Shown: positions 26,598-35,844, counted from the first letter of the stretch. The stretch is DNA of 64,000 nt from Roseateles sp. SL47 (GCF_026625885.1 NZ_CP113068.1:992001-1056000); one strand, 5' to 3'. Notes: generated from the sequence alone by a model not told the origin. Numbers and translations: made by a program.

Positions 26598-26626
26598 GCG
26601 CTTGAGCGGCTCCGCCGCTCAAGCGC
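26598..26626 (-). terminator. Strong hairpin after dadA, terminator-like
   Basis: Perfect 12-bp stem GCGCTTGAGCGG (26598-26609) / CCGCTCAAGCGC (26615-26626) with a 5-nt loop, 7 bp beyond the dadA stop. No T-tract follows on either strand, so it may stabilise the 3' end or act with Rho instead of being a classical terminator. Confidence 0.45.
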
Positions 26627-26632
26627 GAAACC

Positions 26633-27958
26633 TCAGGCCGTAACCACCGTCCTCGGCCTGGCGGCGGGCAGCACGTCTCCGTAAAAACCAAAGTTCAGTT
26701 CCGGACGCAAACCGCTCATCAGCTCCGCCAGCGCGCGGCCGGAGCCTGCGCCATGGGTCCACCCCAGCGTGCCGTGGCCGGCATTGATCCACAGATTGGA
26801 CGCCTTCTCGCTGCGACCGATGTACGGCACGTTGGTCGGGGTGCTGGGGCGCAGTCCGGTCCAGAAATTCGGTTCCGAGGTATCCGCCACACCCGGGAAC
26901 AGCTCTTCATACCGCCGCACCAGGGATTCACAGCGCACCTTGGACGTCGGGCTGTCCAGACTGGTGTCCAGGCCCACCAGCTCAGCGGTGCCGGCAATAC
27001 GGACGTGGTCGCCCAGACGGGAAATCGCGATCTTGCGGGCATCGTCCAGCAGCGAGATGGTGCTGGCCTGCTCCGGCTTGAGCAGCCGCAGGGTGGCGGA
27101 ATAGCCCTTGGCCGGATAGATGTTGAGCGTTTCGCCCAGCGGTTTCATCAGGCCGGGCGCGTAGGAGGCCAGGGCCATGACGTAAGCATCGCCCTTGAGC
27201 CACTGGGACTCGCCGGTTTCGCGGGAGGTCACCTTCACGCCGCCCACTTCCTGGCCATGAGCGCCAGCTTGCGGTTGCAGCAGGTTGATGTCGTGATTCC
27301 ACAGGAACTGGGCACCGCGACGCGCAGCCAGCCGCGCCAGCGCCTGGGTGAAGACACGTGCATCGCCCGATTCATCGCTGGGGGTGTAGGTGCCGCCATG
27401 CACATACTGGGAGGCGTTTCGCAGGGCCGGTTCGATGGCCAGCACTTCGTCGCGAGACAGCACCCGACGGTCCACGCCATGGCGACGCATGATCTCCGCG
27501 CCCTGCGCGCCGGCTTCAAAGTCGGCCTGGCTGCCGAAGAAGTGCAGGATGCCGCGTTCGAGGCGGTTGTATTCAATGCCGGTCTGCGCCACCAGCGACT
27601 TCAGGGATTCGTGGCTGTAGCGGCCCAGATGGACCAGTTGCTCCACATTGCGCTCGAAGGCGGCGGTGGTGCATTGGCCCAGGAAGGACAGCCCCCAGCG
27701 CCACTGGGCCGGATCCAGACGGGGGCGGAACAGCAGCGGCGCGTCGTCCCTCAGCAGCCACTTCGCCACTTTGAACGGGGCGCCGGCATTGGCCCAGGGT
27801 TCGCAGAAGCACACCGAGATCTGGGCGCCGTTGGCGAAGCTGGTTTCCAGCGCCGCATCCGGTTGCCGATCCACCACCACCACATCGTGGCCCTGCTCCA
27901 GCAGATACCAGGCGGTATGCACGCCGATGATGCCGGCACCCAGGACGATGACTTTCAT
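26633..27958 (-). CDS. dadA: D-amino-acid dehydrogenase, small subunit
   Basis: 441-residue FAD-dependent dehydrogenase oxidising D-amino acids (D-alanine in catabolism) at the inner membrane and passing electrons to the respiratory chain. FAD-binding GAGIIG (7-12) with the acidic D30 after the second strand; ANGAQISVCFCEPWANAG, ENNxx-like YNRLERGILHFF and TGLRPSTPTNVPYIGRS are DadA-type. Start at 27958 follows AAGGAG; the frame upstream belongs to lysE antisense. It follows the LysE gene by 14 bp. Confidence 0.92.
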   Translation of the reverse strand: MKVIVLGAGIIGVHTAWYLLEQGHDVVVVDRQPDAALETSFANGAQISVCFCEPWANAGAPFKVAKWLLRDDAPLLFRPRLDPAQWRWGLSFLGQCTTAAFERNVEQLVHLGRYSHESLKSLVAQTGIEYNRLERGILHFFGSQADFEAGAQGAEIMRRHGVDRRVLSRDEVLAIEPALRNASQYVHGGTYTPSDESGDARVFTQALARLAARRGAQFLWNHDINLLQPQAGAHGQEVGGVKVTSRETGESQWLKGDAYVMALASYAPGLMKPLGETLNIYPAKGYSATLRLLKPEQASTISLLDDARKIAISRLGDHVRIAGTAELVGLDTSLDSPTSKVRCESLVRRYEELFPGVADTSEPNFWTGLRPSTPTNVPYIGRSEKASNLWINAGHGTLGWTHGAGSGRALAELMSGLRPELNFGFYGDVLPAARPRTVVTA

Positions 27959-27972
27959 GCGGAACTCCTTGT

Positions 27973-28593
27973 TCAGCCCAGCGGGCGCAACAGCAATTGC
28001 AGGCCCAGCCAGGCCATCACCAGGGCGATCACAGCGTCGATGCTGCGCCAGACCGCCGCGCGGCGCAACGGCGCCGCCACCGCCGCCGCGCCGAAGCCCA
28101 GCAGCGAAAACCACATGACCGATGCCAAGCCCGCACCCGCCGCGAACGGCATGCGGCCTTCCGCCGACTGCTGGGCGCCCACGGTGCCCAGCAGCACGAC
28201 CGTGTCCAGATACACGTGAGGATTCAGGTAGGTCATGGTCAGCGTGCTGCTCAGCACCGCGCCCAGGCTGGCAGTCCCCACCTGGGCCTGCAGCCCGGCC
28301 TTGGGCGACAGCGCGCGTCGCGCAGCCGCGAACGCATAGGCCAGCAAAAACGCCGCCCCGCCATACCGGAACACCGTCATCAGCAGGGGGCTGGAGGCCA
28401 TCAGGCTGCCCAAACCAAAGACACCGACGGCGATCAGCAGCACATCCGACAGCGCACACACCGCCACCACCGGGCCGACATGCTGGCGCATCAGTCCCTG
28501 CCGCAGCACCAGCGCATTCTGGGCACCAATGGCCACGATCAGGCCACCGCCGGTGAGCCAGCCTTGGAGGAGCGCAGTGGAAACCGTGGACAT
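27973..28593 (-). CDS. LysE/ArgO-family amino-acid exporter
   Basis: 206-residue polytopic membrane protein (six TM helices). GGGLIVAIGAQNALVLRQGL is the LysE/ArgO N-terminal signature and TYLNPHVYLDTVVLLG the second. It exports basic amino acids such as lysine or arginine. Divergent from an ArgP/LysG-type regulator, the standard pairing, and immediately upstream of dadA in one unit, which would link amino-acid export with D-amino-acid oxidation. Confidence 0.9.
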   Translation of the reverse strand: MSTVSTALLQGWLTGGGLIVAIGAQNALVLRQGLMRQHVGPVVAVCALSDVLLIAVGVFGLGSLMASSPLLMTVFRYGGAAFLLAYAFAAARRALSPKAGLQAQVGTASLGAVLSSTLTMTYLNPHVYLDTVVLLGTVGAQQSAEGRMPFAAGAGLASVMWFSLLGFGAAAVAAPLRRAAVWRSIDAVIALVMAWLGLQLLLRPLG

Positions 28594-28688
28594 GGGTCGC
28601 AGGGATGGAGGGGCGAGTTCGGCCGGCGGCCAGAAGACAGGTCGAGTGGCGGATTGTGGTGGGCGCTCCGGCGTTCATGAAGCGGGAT

Positions 28689-28710
28689 TAATATCTCAGC
28701 GAGATCATTA
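28689..28710. promoter_or_regulatory. Candidate ArgP/LysG operator
   Basis: Palindrome ATCTC-agc-GAGAT (28693-28705) inside near-symmetrical TAAT/ATTA flanks. It lies 10 bp before the regulator ATG in the 126-bp divergent region. Position fits a LysR-type dyad. Confidence 0.5.
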
Positions 28711-28719
28711 GGACAGCTT

Positions 28720-29694
28720 ATGAAAGACCTGGACGCCGCCGGCCTGGACTGCCTGGCCGCACTGGCGGATGAGCGCAGCTTTGAACGGGCGGCGGAGACC
28801 CTGTCCATCACCCAGAGCGCGGTGTCCCAGCGGCTGCGCAGCCTGGAGGCGCAGGTGGGGCAACTGCTGGTGGTGCGGTCCCGCCCGCTGCGACTGACCG
28901 AACCCGGCAAGCGGCTGTTGCGCTACGCCCGCCAGTTGCATGCCCTGCGCTCGGACGTGGTGCGGGAGTTGGGCGTACGCGCGGCCACGCCGGAGCGCCT
29001 ACCGATTGCCGTCAACGCGGACAGCCTGGCCACCTGGGTCTTGCCGGCCCTGGACCCGCTGGTTCAGCGCGGATTGCGGGAGGGTTTTGGACTGGAACTG
29101 GTGGTGGACGACCAGGACTTCACCCACGACTGGCTGCGCCAGGGCGAGGTGCTTGGGTGTGTCACCACCGTCAAGCAGGCGCTGAGGGGTTGCGTGGCGC
29201 AACCGCTGGGCGTGATGCGCTATGTGGCGGTGGCCAGTCCCGAGTTCATGCAACGCGAGCTGCCTCAAGGGCTGGGCGCTGCAGCGGTGGCCCAGGTGCC
29301 CTTCCTGGTGTTCAACCGCAAGGACGACACCCAGCAGCAATGGGTGAGACAGGCGCTGGGCTTGCGTTCGGCTCGTCTGAATGCCCGTTATGTGCCGTCC
29401 AGCGAGGCCTATGTGCAGGCGGTTCGCAAGGGCTGGGGCATCGGCGTGGCGCCTGAGCTACAGATACGGCCCTTACTGGAACGGGATGAATTGGTGGTGA
29501 TCCGGCCCGACCTCCATGTGGAGGTGGCGTTGTATTGGCACCAATGGAAGCTGGGTGCGGAGACGGAAGCGGCACATGCGGCGCCGCCTTCGTTGCTGGA
29601 TCAGATCGGGGAGGCGCTGGCACTCGGGGCGAAAAACGCGCTGCAGGACTCCGGCGCTTGGCAGTCGCAGGCGGCGACGCCGTCAGACCGTTGA
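28720..29694 (+). CDS. LysR-family regulator, ArgP/LysG type
   Basis: 324 residues. The N-terminal HTH (LDCLAALADERSFERAAETLSITQSAVSQRLRSLEAQVG) and RPLRLTEPGKRLLRYARQL are typical of ArgP (IciA)/LysG. The effector domain carries PIAVNADSLATWVLPAL, close to the ArgP pattern. It faces the LysE exporter gene and most likely activates it when lysine or arginine accumulates. The C-terminal 20 residues are extra. Confidence 0.9.
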   Translation: MKDLDAAGLDCLAALADERSFERAAETLSITQSAVSQRLRSLEAQVGQLLVVRSRPLRLTEPGKRLLRYARQLHALRSDVVRELGVRAATPERLPIAVNADSLATWVLPALDPLVQRGLREGFGLELVVDDQDFTHDWLRQGEVLGCVTTVKQALRGCVAQPLGVMRYVAVASPEFMQRELPQGLGAAAVAQVPFLVFNRKDDTQQQWVRQALGLRSARLNARYVPSSEAYVQAVRKGWGIGVAPELQIRPLLERDELVVIRPDLHVEVALYWHQWKLGAETEAAHAAPPSLLDQIGEALALGAKNALQDSGAWQSQAATPSDR

Positions 29695-29712
29695 CCGGTC
29701 TGCTCACACCGA

Positions 29713-29946
29713 TCAACGGCGAGAGGGCAGCACGACCTGAGCGGTCGGTTCAGGCGCGGTGGACACCACAACGGCGCGGGGCGCCGGCAGGGCAGGCTTG
29801 AGGGTCACCGGGCTGGCCGAGGGGGCGCCAAAGCGAGGTCCTTGACGCTCATGCGCGATTTGCACACTGCCCGCCAGCCAGGTGGACATCGACACGACGG
29901 TGCCGACGATGGTCCAGGTCAGCGAGCGATGAATCAACGGGGACAT
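29713..29946 (-). CDS. Small hypothetical membrane or exported protein
   Basis: 77 residues with one hydrophobic segment near the N-terminus (TWTIVGTVVSMSTWLAGSV) followed by a Pro/Ala-rich tail. It would be anchored or secreted. No recognised domain and no clear ribosome site before the ATG. Convergent with the ArgP-type gene (18 bp apart). Possible real gene because of the membrane segment and G/C-biased third positions, but unsupported by homology I can recall. Confidence 0.45.
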   Translation of the reverse strand: MSPLIHRSLTWTIVGTVVSMSTWLAGSVQIAHERQGPRFGAPSASPVTLKPALPAPRAVVVSTAPEPTAQVVLPSRR

Positions 29947-30216
29947 GAGTTAAGGCACAAGTGCACGACGGACACAAGTGCCGAAGCATAGTGAACCCCG
30001 GAGGTGGGGGGCTCCTACCTAAGTGGGATAAGTGGTTATTTCGCTGCACGCTGTCGCAGAAGTGAGCCATTTTGTGTGGATTTGTGAACGTCTTTGTCGA
30101 CGCCACCCAATTTGGGGATTTGCCTGAGGACAACATCCCCCACACTGTGGCATAGCAACGGCGTCTCCGAGATCAGACGTCGGGCTTCCACCCCGTGCTT
30201 TTCGACGAGGTCCAAC

Positions 30217-30438
30217 ATGCGAATCGCCTCCGCACTGCGCCTGTTCCGCCGCCACACCACCGGCACCCATGAGCCTGAACCGGCGGATATGGGCACGGCT
30301 TTTGGCATGGAAGCGAGTTTCGGCGATGCCAGCGAGTACGAGGACTTCCGACGCAGTGATTACGGGCTGGAGTCCCAGACCACGCCACCCGCAGCCATCG
30401 AATCGCCCTTGTCCTGGATGACCGCGCGGCGAAGCTGA
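30217..30438 (+). CDS. Small hypothetical protein
   Basis: 73 residues from an ATG preceded by GAGG; a longer frame from 30094 has poor codon bias. Basic N-terminus (MRIASALRLFRRH) and acidic, Ser/Glu-rich middle (FGDASEYEDFRRSDYGLES). No known domain. It converges on uspA, separated by a strong hairpin. The 270 bp upstream are relatively AT-rich and contain no other gene that I can support. Confidence 0.4.
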   Translation: MRIASALRLFRRHTTGTHEPEPADMGTAFGMEASFGDASEYEDFRRSDYGLESQTTPPAAIESPLSWMTARRS

Positions 30439-30464
30439 CTCGCTGATTCCGAGGGCAGCTCTTG

Positions 30465-30494
30465 GGAGGCGCCATCGGTGACGACGGCGCCTCC
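30465..30494. terminator. Hairpin between convergent small gene and uspA
   Basis: Perfect 9-bp stem GGAGGCGCC (30465-30473) / GGCGCCTCC (30486-30494), starting 3 bp past the uspA stop. No T-run on either side. It may end or stabilise both transcripts. Confidence 0.4.
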
Positions 30495-30496
30495 GA

Positions 30497-30919
30497 TCAG
30501 CGAATCAACAGGACCGGCACATCACAGGTGGCCATCACCTTGGTCGCTACCGAGCCCAGCACCAGGTTGCCCAGGGTGGAGTGGCCATGTGAGCCCATCA
30601 TCAGCAGGTCAAACTTGTTTTTGGCCGCGATGGTGGAGATGACTTCTGCCGCATGCCCGGTCTTGACGACGTACTTGACGTTGATGCCGCGCTTGTCCAT
30701 GAAGGTGCGGATCGGCTTGAGCACCTTGGCGGCCTCGTCGTCGTAGTACTCGGTGAGGGTGGCCTTGTCCAGCACGGCTGCAGCGCGCGGCGGGACAGCG
30801 GGGACCACATGGACGACGGTGAAGTCATGTGCGCTACCCAGCCACTCATCGTGAGCGGCCAGGTAGGCGAGCATTCGCTTGCTGTAAATGCTGCCGTCCA
30901 CAGCGACCAGGATCTTCAT
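30497..30919 (-). CDS. Universal stress protein, UspA family
   Basis: 140-residue single Usp domain. MKILVAVDGS at the start and the ATP-binding signature G-2x-G-9x-GS (GSHGHSTLGNLVLGS) mark the ATP-binding subclass; the C-terminal strand CDVPVLLIR is intact. Cytoplasmic stress protein of unknown partner. Upstream on its own strand (30920-31193) there is no gene, only three GCTGAC repeats (31015, 31027, 31050) of unknown meaning. Confidence 0.93.
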   Translation of the reverse strand: MKILVAVDGSIYSKRMLAYLAAHDEWLGSAHDFTVVHVVPAVPPRAAAVLDKATLTEYYDDEAAKVLKPIRTFMDKRGINVKYVVKTGHAAEVISTIAAKNKFDLLMMGSHGHSTLGNLVLGSVATKVMATCDVPVLLIR

Positions 30920-31193
30920 GCGGAACCCTCCTTGAACGCCTTTGAATGGCGCCAGGTAAGTGTGACACAGCGGCGGGTCGCAAAAACCTGGGGCTGTGGC
31001 GCAAAACTCTTGCAGCTGACATTGCGGCTGACATCACGCAAATTTGGCGGCTGACCTGCGCTTTCGGTCATTCACCGCCCTCATGCCGCAACGCAGCGCG
31101 GTGTGCGGTGAGAATCCGAGCCGCGGGCAGGCTGCCTGCTCTCGCTTCCCGATCCCCTGCTGACCCCCTTGACCCTGAAGAAGTGTCTCTGCC

Positions 31194-32027
31194 GTGCGCC
31201 TTCAACTGATTTCTGACCTCCACCTGGAACGGCAGAGCGATTTCGTTTCGGTTCCCTTGCCAGACGTTGACCTGCTGATCCTGGCGGGTGACGTGGGCTC
31301 CTACCAGACCGGCTCCGAATTGGCGACGGATGACTTCGGCCTGGGGCGGTTCTCCCCGCTGCGGGCGGGGGCGGGATGGAAACGGGTGCTGTATGTGCCG
31401 GGCAATCATGAGTTTGACGGCCTGGAGTACGAGCCCACCTACGAGCGGCTGCGGCGCACCTGCGAAGTGCTGGGTATCGACTGGCTGGACCAGCAGGCGC
31501 TGGTGATCAACGGCGTCCGGTTCCTGGGCACCACGCTGTGGAGCGACTTTGATGCCATCGCCGCGACACTGACCACCCCCACCCAGCAGTTGGCGGCGCG
31601 CGGCAAGGCGTTCCGCGCGGCCAACTACTACCTGCGCAAATACTCCACCCTGCGGGACGGACATCCTCTGCTGGCGGAAGACCTCCGGGAGATGGCGCTG
31701 CAGTGCCAGGCCTGGCTGCGGGAGCAACTGGCCCTGCCGTTTGAAGGCAAGACGGCGGTTGTCACCCATTTCGCACCCAGCCTGCGCAGCGCCGACCCGC
31801 GCTACGGGCTGGTGCCCGGCACCGCCGGGTTCTGCAATGCGCTGGACGACCTTTTCCCCTTGGCCGATCTGTGGATGCATGGGCATCTGCACTGCATGAA
31901 CGACTATGTGGTGGAAACGCCGGTCGCCAACGGCGTTCATCGTTGCCGTGTGGTGGCCAATCCGCTGGGATATGCTCGCAACGGCGAGCAAGAAGATTAC
32001 AGGCCGGGGCTGGTGATCGAGATCTGA
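31194..32027 (+). CDS. Calcineurin-like metallophosphoesterase
   Basis: 277 residues, GTG start. Metal-binding motifs in order: DLH (8-10), GDVG (32-35), GNHE (70-73), VTHFAPS (about 189-195) and GHLH (230-233). The set D-x-H / GD / GNHE / H / GHxH is complete, so it is probably active. Substrate class (nucleotide, protein or lipid phosphoester) is not readable. Convergent with the SEC-C protein gene, 29 bp apart. Confidence 0.9.
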   Translation: MRLQLISDLHLERQSDFVSVPLPDVDLLILAGDVGSYQTGSELATDDFGLGRFSPLRAGAGWKRVLYVPGNHEFDGLEYEPTYERLRRTCEVLGIDWLDQQALVINGVRFLGTTLWSDFDAIAATLTTPTQQLAARGKAFRAANYYLRKYSTLRDGHPLLAEDLREMALQCQAWLREQLALPFEGKTAVVTHFAPSLRSADPRYGLVPGTAGFCNALDDLFPLADLWMHGHLHCMNDYVVETPVANGVHRCRVVANPLGYARNGEQEDYRPGLVIEI

Positions 32028-32056
32028 CCGTCTCCAGCCCGGGCGCGTTCAGCGTG

Positions 32057-32887
32057 TCAGGCGGCCCCGTGGCACTGCTTGAACTTCTTGCCGGACCCGC
32101 AATGGCAAGGGTCGTTGCGGCCCAGCTTGGGTGTGTCGCGGCGCACCTGCTCCACATGGAAGCGCTGAGTTTCGGTCGCGGCCTGCAGATCCACGACGGT
32201 CAACACCAGGTCTTCAATCGCATCGTCCAGGTCTTTCAGGGGATGCTCGCGGTTCAGCGTCTCGACAATTTCCTGATCTTGCGGCGTCTCTGCCGGCAAA
32301 TGGCGGAAGAGGCGAGCCAACAGCATGGAGATGTTGTCGTCCGCCTGCTCAAGCAGGTCGCGGAAGCTCAAGGCCGCATACTCGAAACCGCCTACCCACG
32401 GCATCAGCGTGCGGGTGATCGGATCGGTGGGCATGTCGATGGCCGGCTCGTCAGTCGCCCCCGCCTCGGTGGCGTCGGCCGCCGCGCCATCGGCGGTGGC
32501 CGTGGCGGTGTCGGTTTCAGCGGCTTGGCCATGGTCTGCTGCGGCCTCAGCTTCAGCCTCAGCTTCCGCCTCCAGGTCCAGCACCACCGGATAGAACCAG
32601 CCCTGTTCCAGCATGCTCTGGTTCAGCGACGCATAACGGCGCTCCACCAGCGAGCGCACCCGAGCCAACCAGGCGGGGTCCACCGTGTCCGGCAGTGTCT
32701 GGCCTTCGAAGTCGAAAATCGGCGGCAGCCATTCTTCGATCGGAATCAGGCGCGGTTGCACCAACACGCCGCACAAATAGCCGTCCAGCATGGACGTGTC
32801 CAGCGCCTGCAGGGGCGCGGGAGTCTGGGCAAGAAGGTCGTCGAGTTCGTTGAACTCGGCGTCGGAAAGGTCGTGGGCAATGCTCAT
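32057..32887 (-). CDS. UPF0149/YecA-family protein with C-terminal SEC-C zinc motif
   Basis: 276 residues. The UPF0149 core begins with [40 protein letters not shown] and resumes with [18 protein letters not shown] after a low-complexity Glu/Ala/Thr insert (about 155-200). The C-terminal SEC-C motif [16 protein letters not shown] gives zinc ligands C261, C263, C272, H273, as in SecA. Such proteins may bind ribosomes or SecA clients. Paralogue of the 24156-25241 protein, which lacks SEC-C. Confidence 0.88.
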   Translation of the reverse strand: MSIAHDLSDAEFNELDDLLAQTPAPLQALDTSMLDGYLCGVLVQPRLIPIEEWLPPIFDFEGQTLPDTVDPAWLARVRSLVERRYASLNQSMLEQGWFYPVVLDLEAEAEAEAEAAADHGQAAETDTATATADGAAADATEAGATDEPAIDMPTDPITRTLMPWVGGFEYAALSFRDLLEQADDNISMLLARLFRHLPAETPQDQEIVETLNREHPLKDLDDAIEDLVLTVVDLQAATETQRFHVEQVRRDTPKLGRNDPCHCGSGKKFKQCHGAA

Positions 32888-33015
32888 GGCGTGATTGTCG
32901 CTGCGAATGCTGGCCGCAGCCGCCCCCGCCGCCAGCCGGACGCCTGCCGGTACAAGTTCACGTGATATTCACGCGGCTTATGGAGCCGATTCCCCCCTTT
33001 CATTGGCGGGTCGTC

Positions 33016-33029
33016 TAGGGTTAACCCTA
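33016..33029. promoter_or_regulatory. Perfect palindrome upstream of the 81-residue protein
   Basis: TAGGGTTAACCCTA is a perfect 14-bp palindrome 53 bp before the ATG at 33083. A second small dyad GTGA-tat-TCAC lies at about 32963-32973. Either could be an operator for one of the two divergent genes. Confidence 0.45.
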
Positions 33030-33082
33030 AACTTCGGTCCGTTGGTTCTACAGAGCCATCACCACTCAAAAAAGGAATCGCC

Positions 33083-33328
33083 ATGAGCGTCGCTACTCAA
33101 ACCTTCGGTCTGCCTGTGAGCCGCACGGTGCGTCGCGGCGGCACGTTTGCCACCATCGGTGCCCGTGTCTGGGCCCGCAGCATCAGCAACATCAAGGCCC
33201 GCCTGGAAGCCGCCCGCATCGCCCGTTCGGAGCGCGAGCTGCTGTCCCTGGCCGCCCAATACGAAGAGAGCATGCCCTCCTTCGCTGCTGAACTGCGCGC
33301 CGCCTACGCCCGCCGCAACAACGGCTGA
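33083..33328 (+). CDS. Small conserved-looking basic protein
   Basis: 81 residues, mostly helical and basic, with WARSISNIKARLEAARIARSERELLSLAAQYEESMPSFAAEL. No domain I recognise with certainty; it is reminiscent of the short Arg-rich DUF1127 class but lacks its core motif. A good ribosome site (AAAGGA, 6 bp before ATG), strong codon bias and a downstream terminator support a real, perhaps well expressed gene. The palindrome upstream suggests regulation. Confidence 0.6.
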   Translation: MSVATQTFGLPVSRTVRRGGTFATIGARVWARSISNIKARLEAARIARSERELLSLAAQYEESMPSFAAELRAAYARRNNG

Positions 33329-33433
33329 ACCCAGCCTGGATACCGGTCCGCAGCGGGACAACGGTGTTGTGATGTGAGCACCGGCTCTTGTGCCGGTCGT
33401 TGCCTCCGCTGCTAGCTGGTATCCGCCAAATTG

Positions 33434-33473
33434 AAAAAGCCCGCCATGCGCATGCACGGCGGGCTTTGTTTTT
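33434..33473. terminator. Bidirectional intrinsic terminator between the 81-residue gene and pckG
   Basis: Stem GCCCGCC (33439-33445) / GGCGGGC (33458-33464), with TTTGTTTTT on the right and AAAAA on the left. It can serve both converging genes. Confidence 0.8.
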
Positions 33474-33583
33474 CTGGGCTACGGCGGAAGGCCCCTCTGC
33501 CGCCTCCCGTTTGCCTCGGTTGGCCCCTCCATGCAAGCAGCAACTCGCCCGGCGCTCTTCTCCTGCCTCGCCGGGCAGGCGGC

Positions 33584-35455
33584 TTATTGCTTCGCAGCCA
33601 GGCGGGTCTCGATGCGCGCCTTGGTGGCGGGCAGTTCGGCCGGCAGGTGGTGGGCCAACTGCGTGAACAGGTCGTCGTGCAGCTTCAGTTCGGCGGCCCA
33701 ATCGCTGTCCGAGATGTGGGTCACGGTGTGGAACTGCTCCGGCGTGAAGGCCAGGCCCTTCCAGTTCAGGTCTTCATACCGCGGGCTGGTGCCGAAAGCG
33801 TGCTCTTCGCCCTGCCCCTGACCTTCCACCCGTTCCAGCATCCACTTCAGCACGCGCATGTTTTCGCCATAACCCGGCCAAACAAACTTGCCGTCCGCGC
33901 CCTTGCGGAACCAGTTCACGCAGAAGATCTTGGGCAGGGTGGCGCCGGACTGGGCCAGCTTGGCGCCCAGGCTCAGCCAGTGCTGGAAATAGTCGCTCAT
34001 GTTGTAGCCCATGAAGGGCAGCATGGCGAAGGGGTCACGGCGCACCACACCTTGTTGACCCGCAGCGGCGGCGGTGGTTTCGGAGCCCATGGTCGCGGCC
34101 ATATAAACCCCTTCCACCCAATCACGCGCTTCGGTCACCAGCGGCACGGTGGTCGAGCGGCGGCCGCCAAAGATGAAGGCGTCGATCGGCACGCCGGCCG
34201 GGTTGTCCCATTCCGCATCCAGCGCCGGGTTGTTGATGGCCGACACGGTGAAACGCGCGTTCGGATGGGCCGCCTTGGCACCCGTGCTCTTGGCGATCTC
34301 GGGAGTCCAGTCCTTGCCTTGCCAGTCCACCAGATGGGCGGGCGGGGTGTCGGTCATGCCTTCCCACCAGACATCGCCGTCATCGGTCAGGGCGACGTTG
34401 GTGAAGATCACGTCCTTGTCCAGGCTGGCCATGCAGTTGGGGTTGGTCTGCACATTGGTGCCGGGCGCCACGCCGAAATATCCGGCTTCGGGGTTGATGG
34501 CGTAGAGGCGGCCATCCTTGCCGGGCTTGATCCAGGCGATGTCATCACCGATGGTGGTGACCTTCCAGCCCTCGAACCCCTGGGGCGGGATCAGCATCGC
34601 GAAATTGGTCTTGCCGCAGGCGCTGGGGAACGCAGCAGCGACGTGATGCTTCTTGCCTTCGGGCGAGGTGACGCCCAGGATCAGCATGTGTTCGGCCAGC
34701 CAGCCCTGGTCGCGGCCCATGGTGGAAGCAATGCGCAGGGCGAAGCACTTCTTGCCCAGCAGCGCGTTGCCGCCGTAGCCCGATCCGTAGGACCAGATTT
34801 CGCGGGTGGCGGGGTAATGAACGATGTATTTGGTCTTGTTGCAAGGCCACTTCACATCGGTCTGGCCGGATTCCAGCGGAGCGCCGACGGTGTGTACGCA
34901 GGGCACAAAGTCGCCGTTGTCGCCCAGCACGTCCAGCACGGCACGGCCCATGCGGGTCATGATGCGCATGTTCACCGCCACATAGGGGCTGTCCGACAGT
35001 TCCACACCGATGTGGGCGATGGGGGAACCGATCGGGCCCATGCTGAAGGGCACCACATAAAGCGTGCGACCGCGCATGGCGCCCTTGAACAGGGCCTGTT
35101 CGCCGGTCTGCAGCAACTGCCGCATCTCCTGCGGTGCCATCCAGTTGTTGGTGGGCCCGGCGTCTTCCTTGCGGTCGCTGCAGATGAAGGTGCGGTCTTC
35201 CACACGGGCGACGTCGCTAGGGTCGCTCCAGGCGAGGTAGCTGTTGGGGCGCTTGGCCGGGTTCAGCCTCTGGAACGTGCCGGCGTCCACCAGTTGCTGG
35301 CAGAGACGGTCGTACTCGGCCTGGCTGCCGTCGCACCAATACACGTCCTTGGCTTCCGTCAGGGCAGCGATCTCTGCCACCCAGGCGATCAGACGCTGGT
35401 GTTTCACATAAGCGGGCACGTTCAGGCGCAGCCCTTCCATCACGGGTTGGTTCAT
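33584..35455 (-). CDS. pckG: Phosphoenolpyruvate carboxykinase (GTP)
   Basis: 623 residues from [11 protein letters not shown]. Converts oxaloacetate and GTP to PEP, CO2 and GDP at the entry to gluconeogenesis. Kinase motif [25 protein letters not shown], the substrate-loop region [22 protein letters not shown], and [16 protein letters not shown] are all typical of the GTP class. Length is normal (about 600-620). The 380 bp upstream hold its promoter and the operator array of the AbiE gene. Single gene closed by a terminator. Confidence 0.96.
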   Translation of the reverse strand: MNQPVMEGLRLNVPAYVKHQRLIAWVAEIAALTEAKDVYWCDGSQAEYDRLCQQLVDAGTFQRLNPAKRPNSYLAWSDPSDVARVEDRTFICSDRKEDAGPTNNWMAPQEMRQLLQTGEQALFKGAMRGRTLYVVPFSMGPIGSPIAHIGVELSDSPYVAVNMRIMTRMGRAVLDVLGDNGDFVPCVHTVGAPLESGQTDVKWPCNKTKYIVHYPATREIWSYGSGYGGNALLGKKCFALRIASTMGRDQGWLAEHMLILGVTSPEGKKHHVAAAFPSACGKTNFAMLIPPQGFEGWKVTTIGDDIAWIKPGKDGRLYAINPEAGYFGVAPGTNVQTNPNCMASLDKDVIFTNVALTDDGDVWWEGMTDTPPAHLVDWQGKDWTPEIAKSTGAKAAHPNARFTVSAINNPALDAEWDNPAGVPIDAFIFGGRRSTTVPLVTEARDWVEGVYMAATMGSETTAAAAGQQGVVRRDPFAMLPFMGYNMSDYFQHWLSLGAKLAQSGATLPKIFCVNWFRKGADGKFVWPGYGENMRVLKWMLERVEGQGQGEEHAFGTSPRYEDLNWKGLAFTPEQFHTVTHISDSDWAAELKLHDDLFTQLAHHLPAELPATKARIETRLAAKQ

Positions 35456-35744
35456 GGTGTTTCCGATCTGAGGATATGAAAAGCGGGATTGGGTCAGCGC
35501 CTGGGGCACCCCTCGTCAACCTGGCTGGAGACCGGTTTTCAGAGGAGAACCCGCGACGCTGACCCAATGCCGCGCACCATGGAGAGGCGTAGGAATGGCT
35601 ACGCAGCCAATGTAATCACGCCGTAACTCGAATGGGGAGGTTATGTGCAGAACGCATAGATTGATGCGGAAAGTGCGCGTTCGGCGGGAGACGTCCGGCG
35701 GGGTTGGGGGGGATGCGGCGGGGTCAGTCCTGTGGATCACGGAA
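35456..35744. other. Gene-free stretch upstream of pckG
   Basis: About 290 bp between the pckG start and the AbiE operator array. Composition shifts from GC-rich to more mixed around 35590-35680. I see no ORF, RNA or clear repeat in it; it presumably holds the pckG promoter and the left boundary of the AbiE island. Confidence 0.5.
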
Positions 35745-35844
35745 TTTCACTGAAAGCAGCCTTTTCAGCGCGCGTTGAAAATGGCGGTTCTGCTGAAATT
35801 CGATCGATTTTCAGTAGATGTGCTATGTTCAGCAAATGCTGAAC
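35745..35844. promoter_or_regulatory. Operator array of the AbiE-type operon
   Basis: Four dyads sharing a TTTCA/TGAAA half-site. TTTCA-c-TGAAA (35745-35755, centre 35750). TTTTCA-N8-TGAAAA (35762-35781, centre 35771.5). CTGAAA-N10-TTTCAG (35793-35814, centre 35803.5). Perfect GTTCAGCA-aa-TGCTGAAC (35827-35844, centre 35835.5), which spans the start codon. Centre spacings are 21.5, 32 and 32 bp, close to 2, 3 and 3 helical turns. AbiEi antitoxins are known to repress their own operon through inverted repeats. Confidence 0.65.

Noticed and set aside
33431..35479. 682-codon open frame on the plus strand
   Set aside because: Antisense to pckG with shadow composition; it also spans the terminator.
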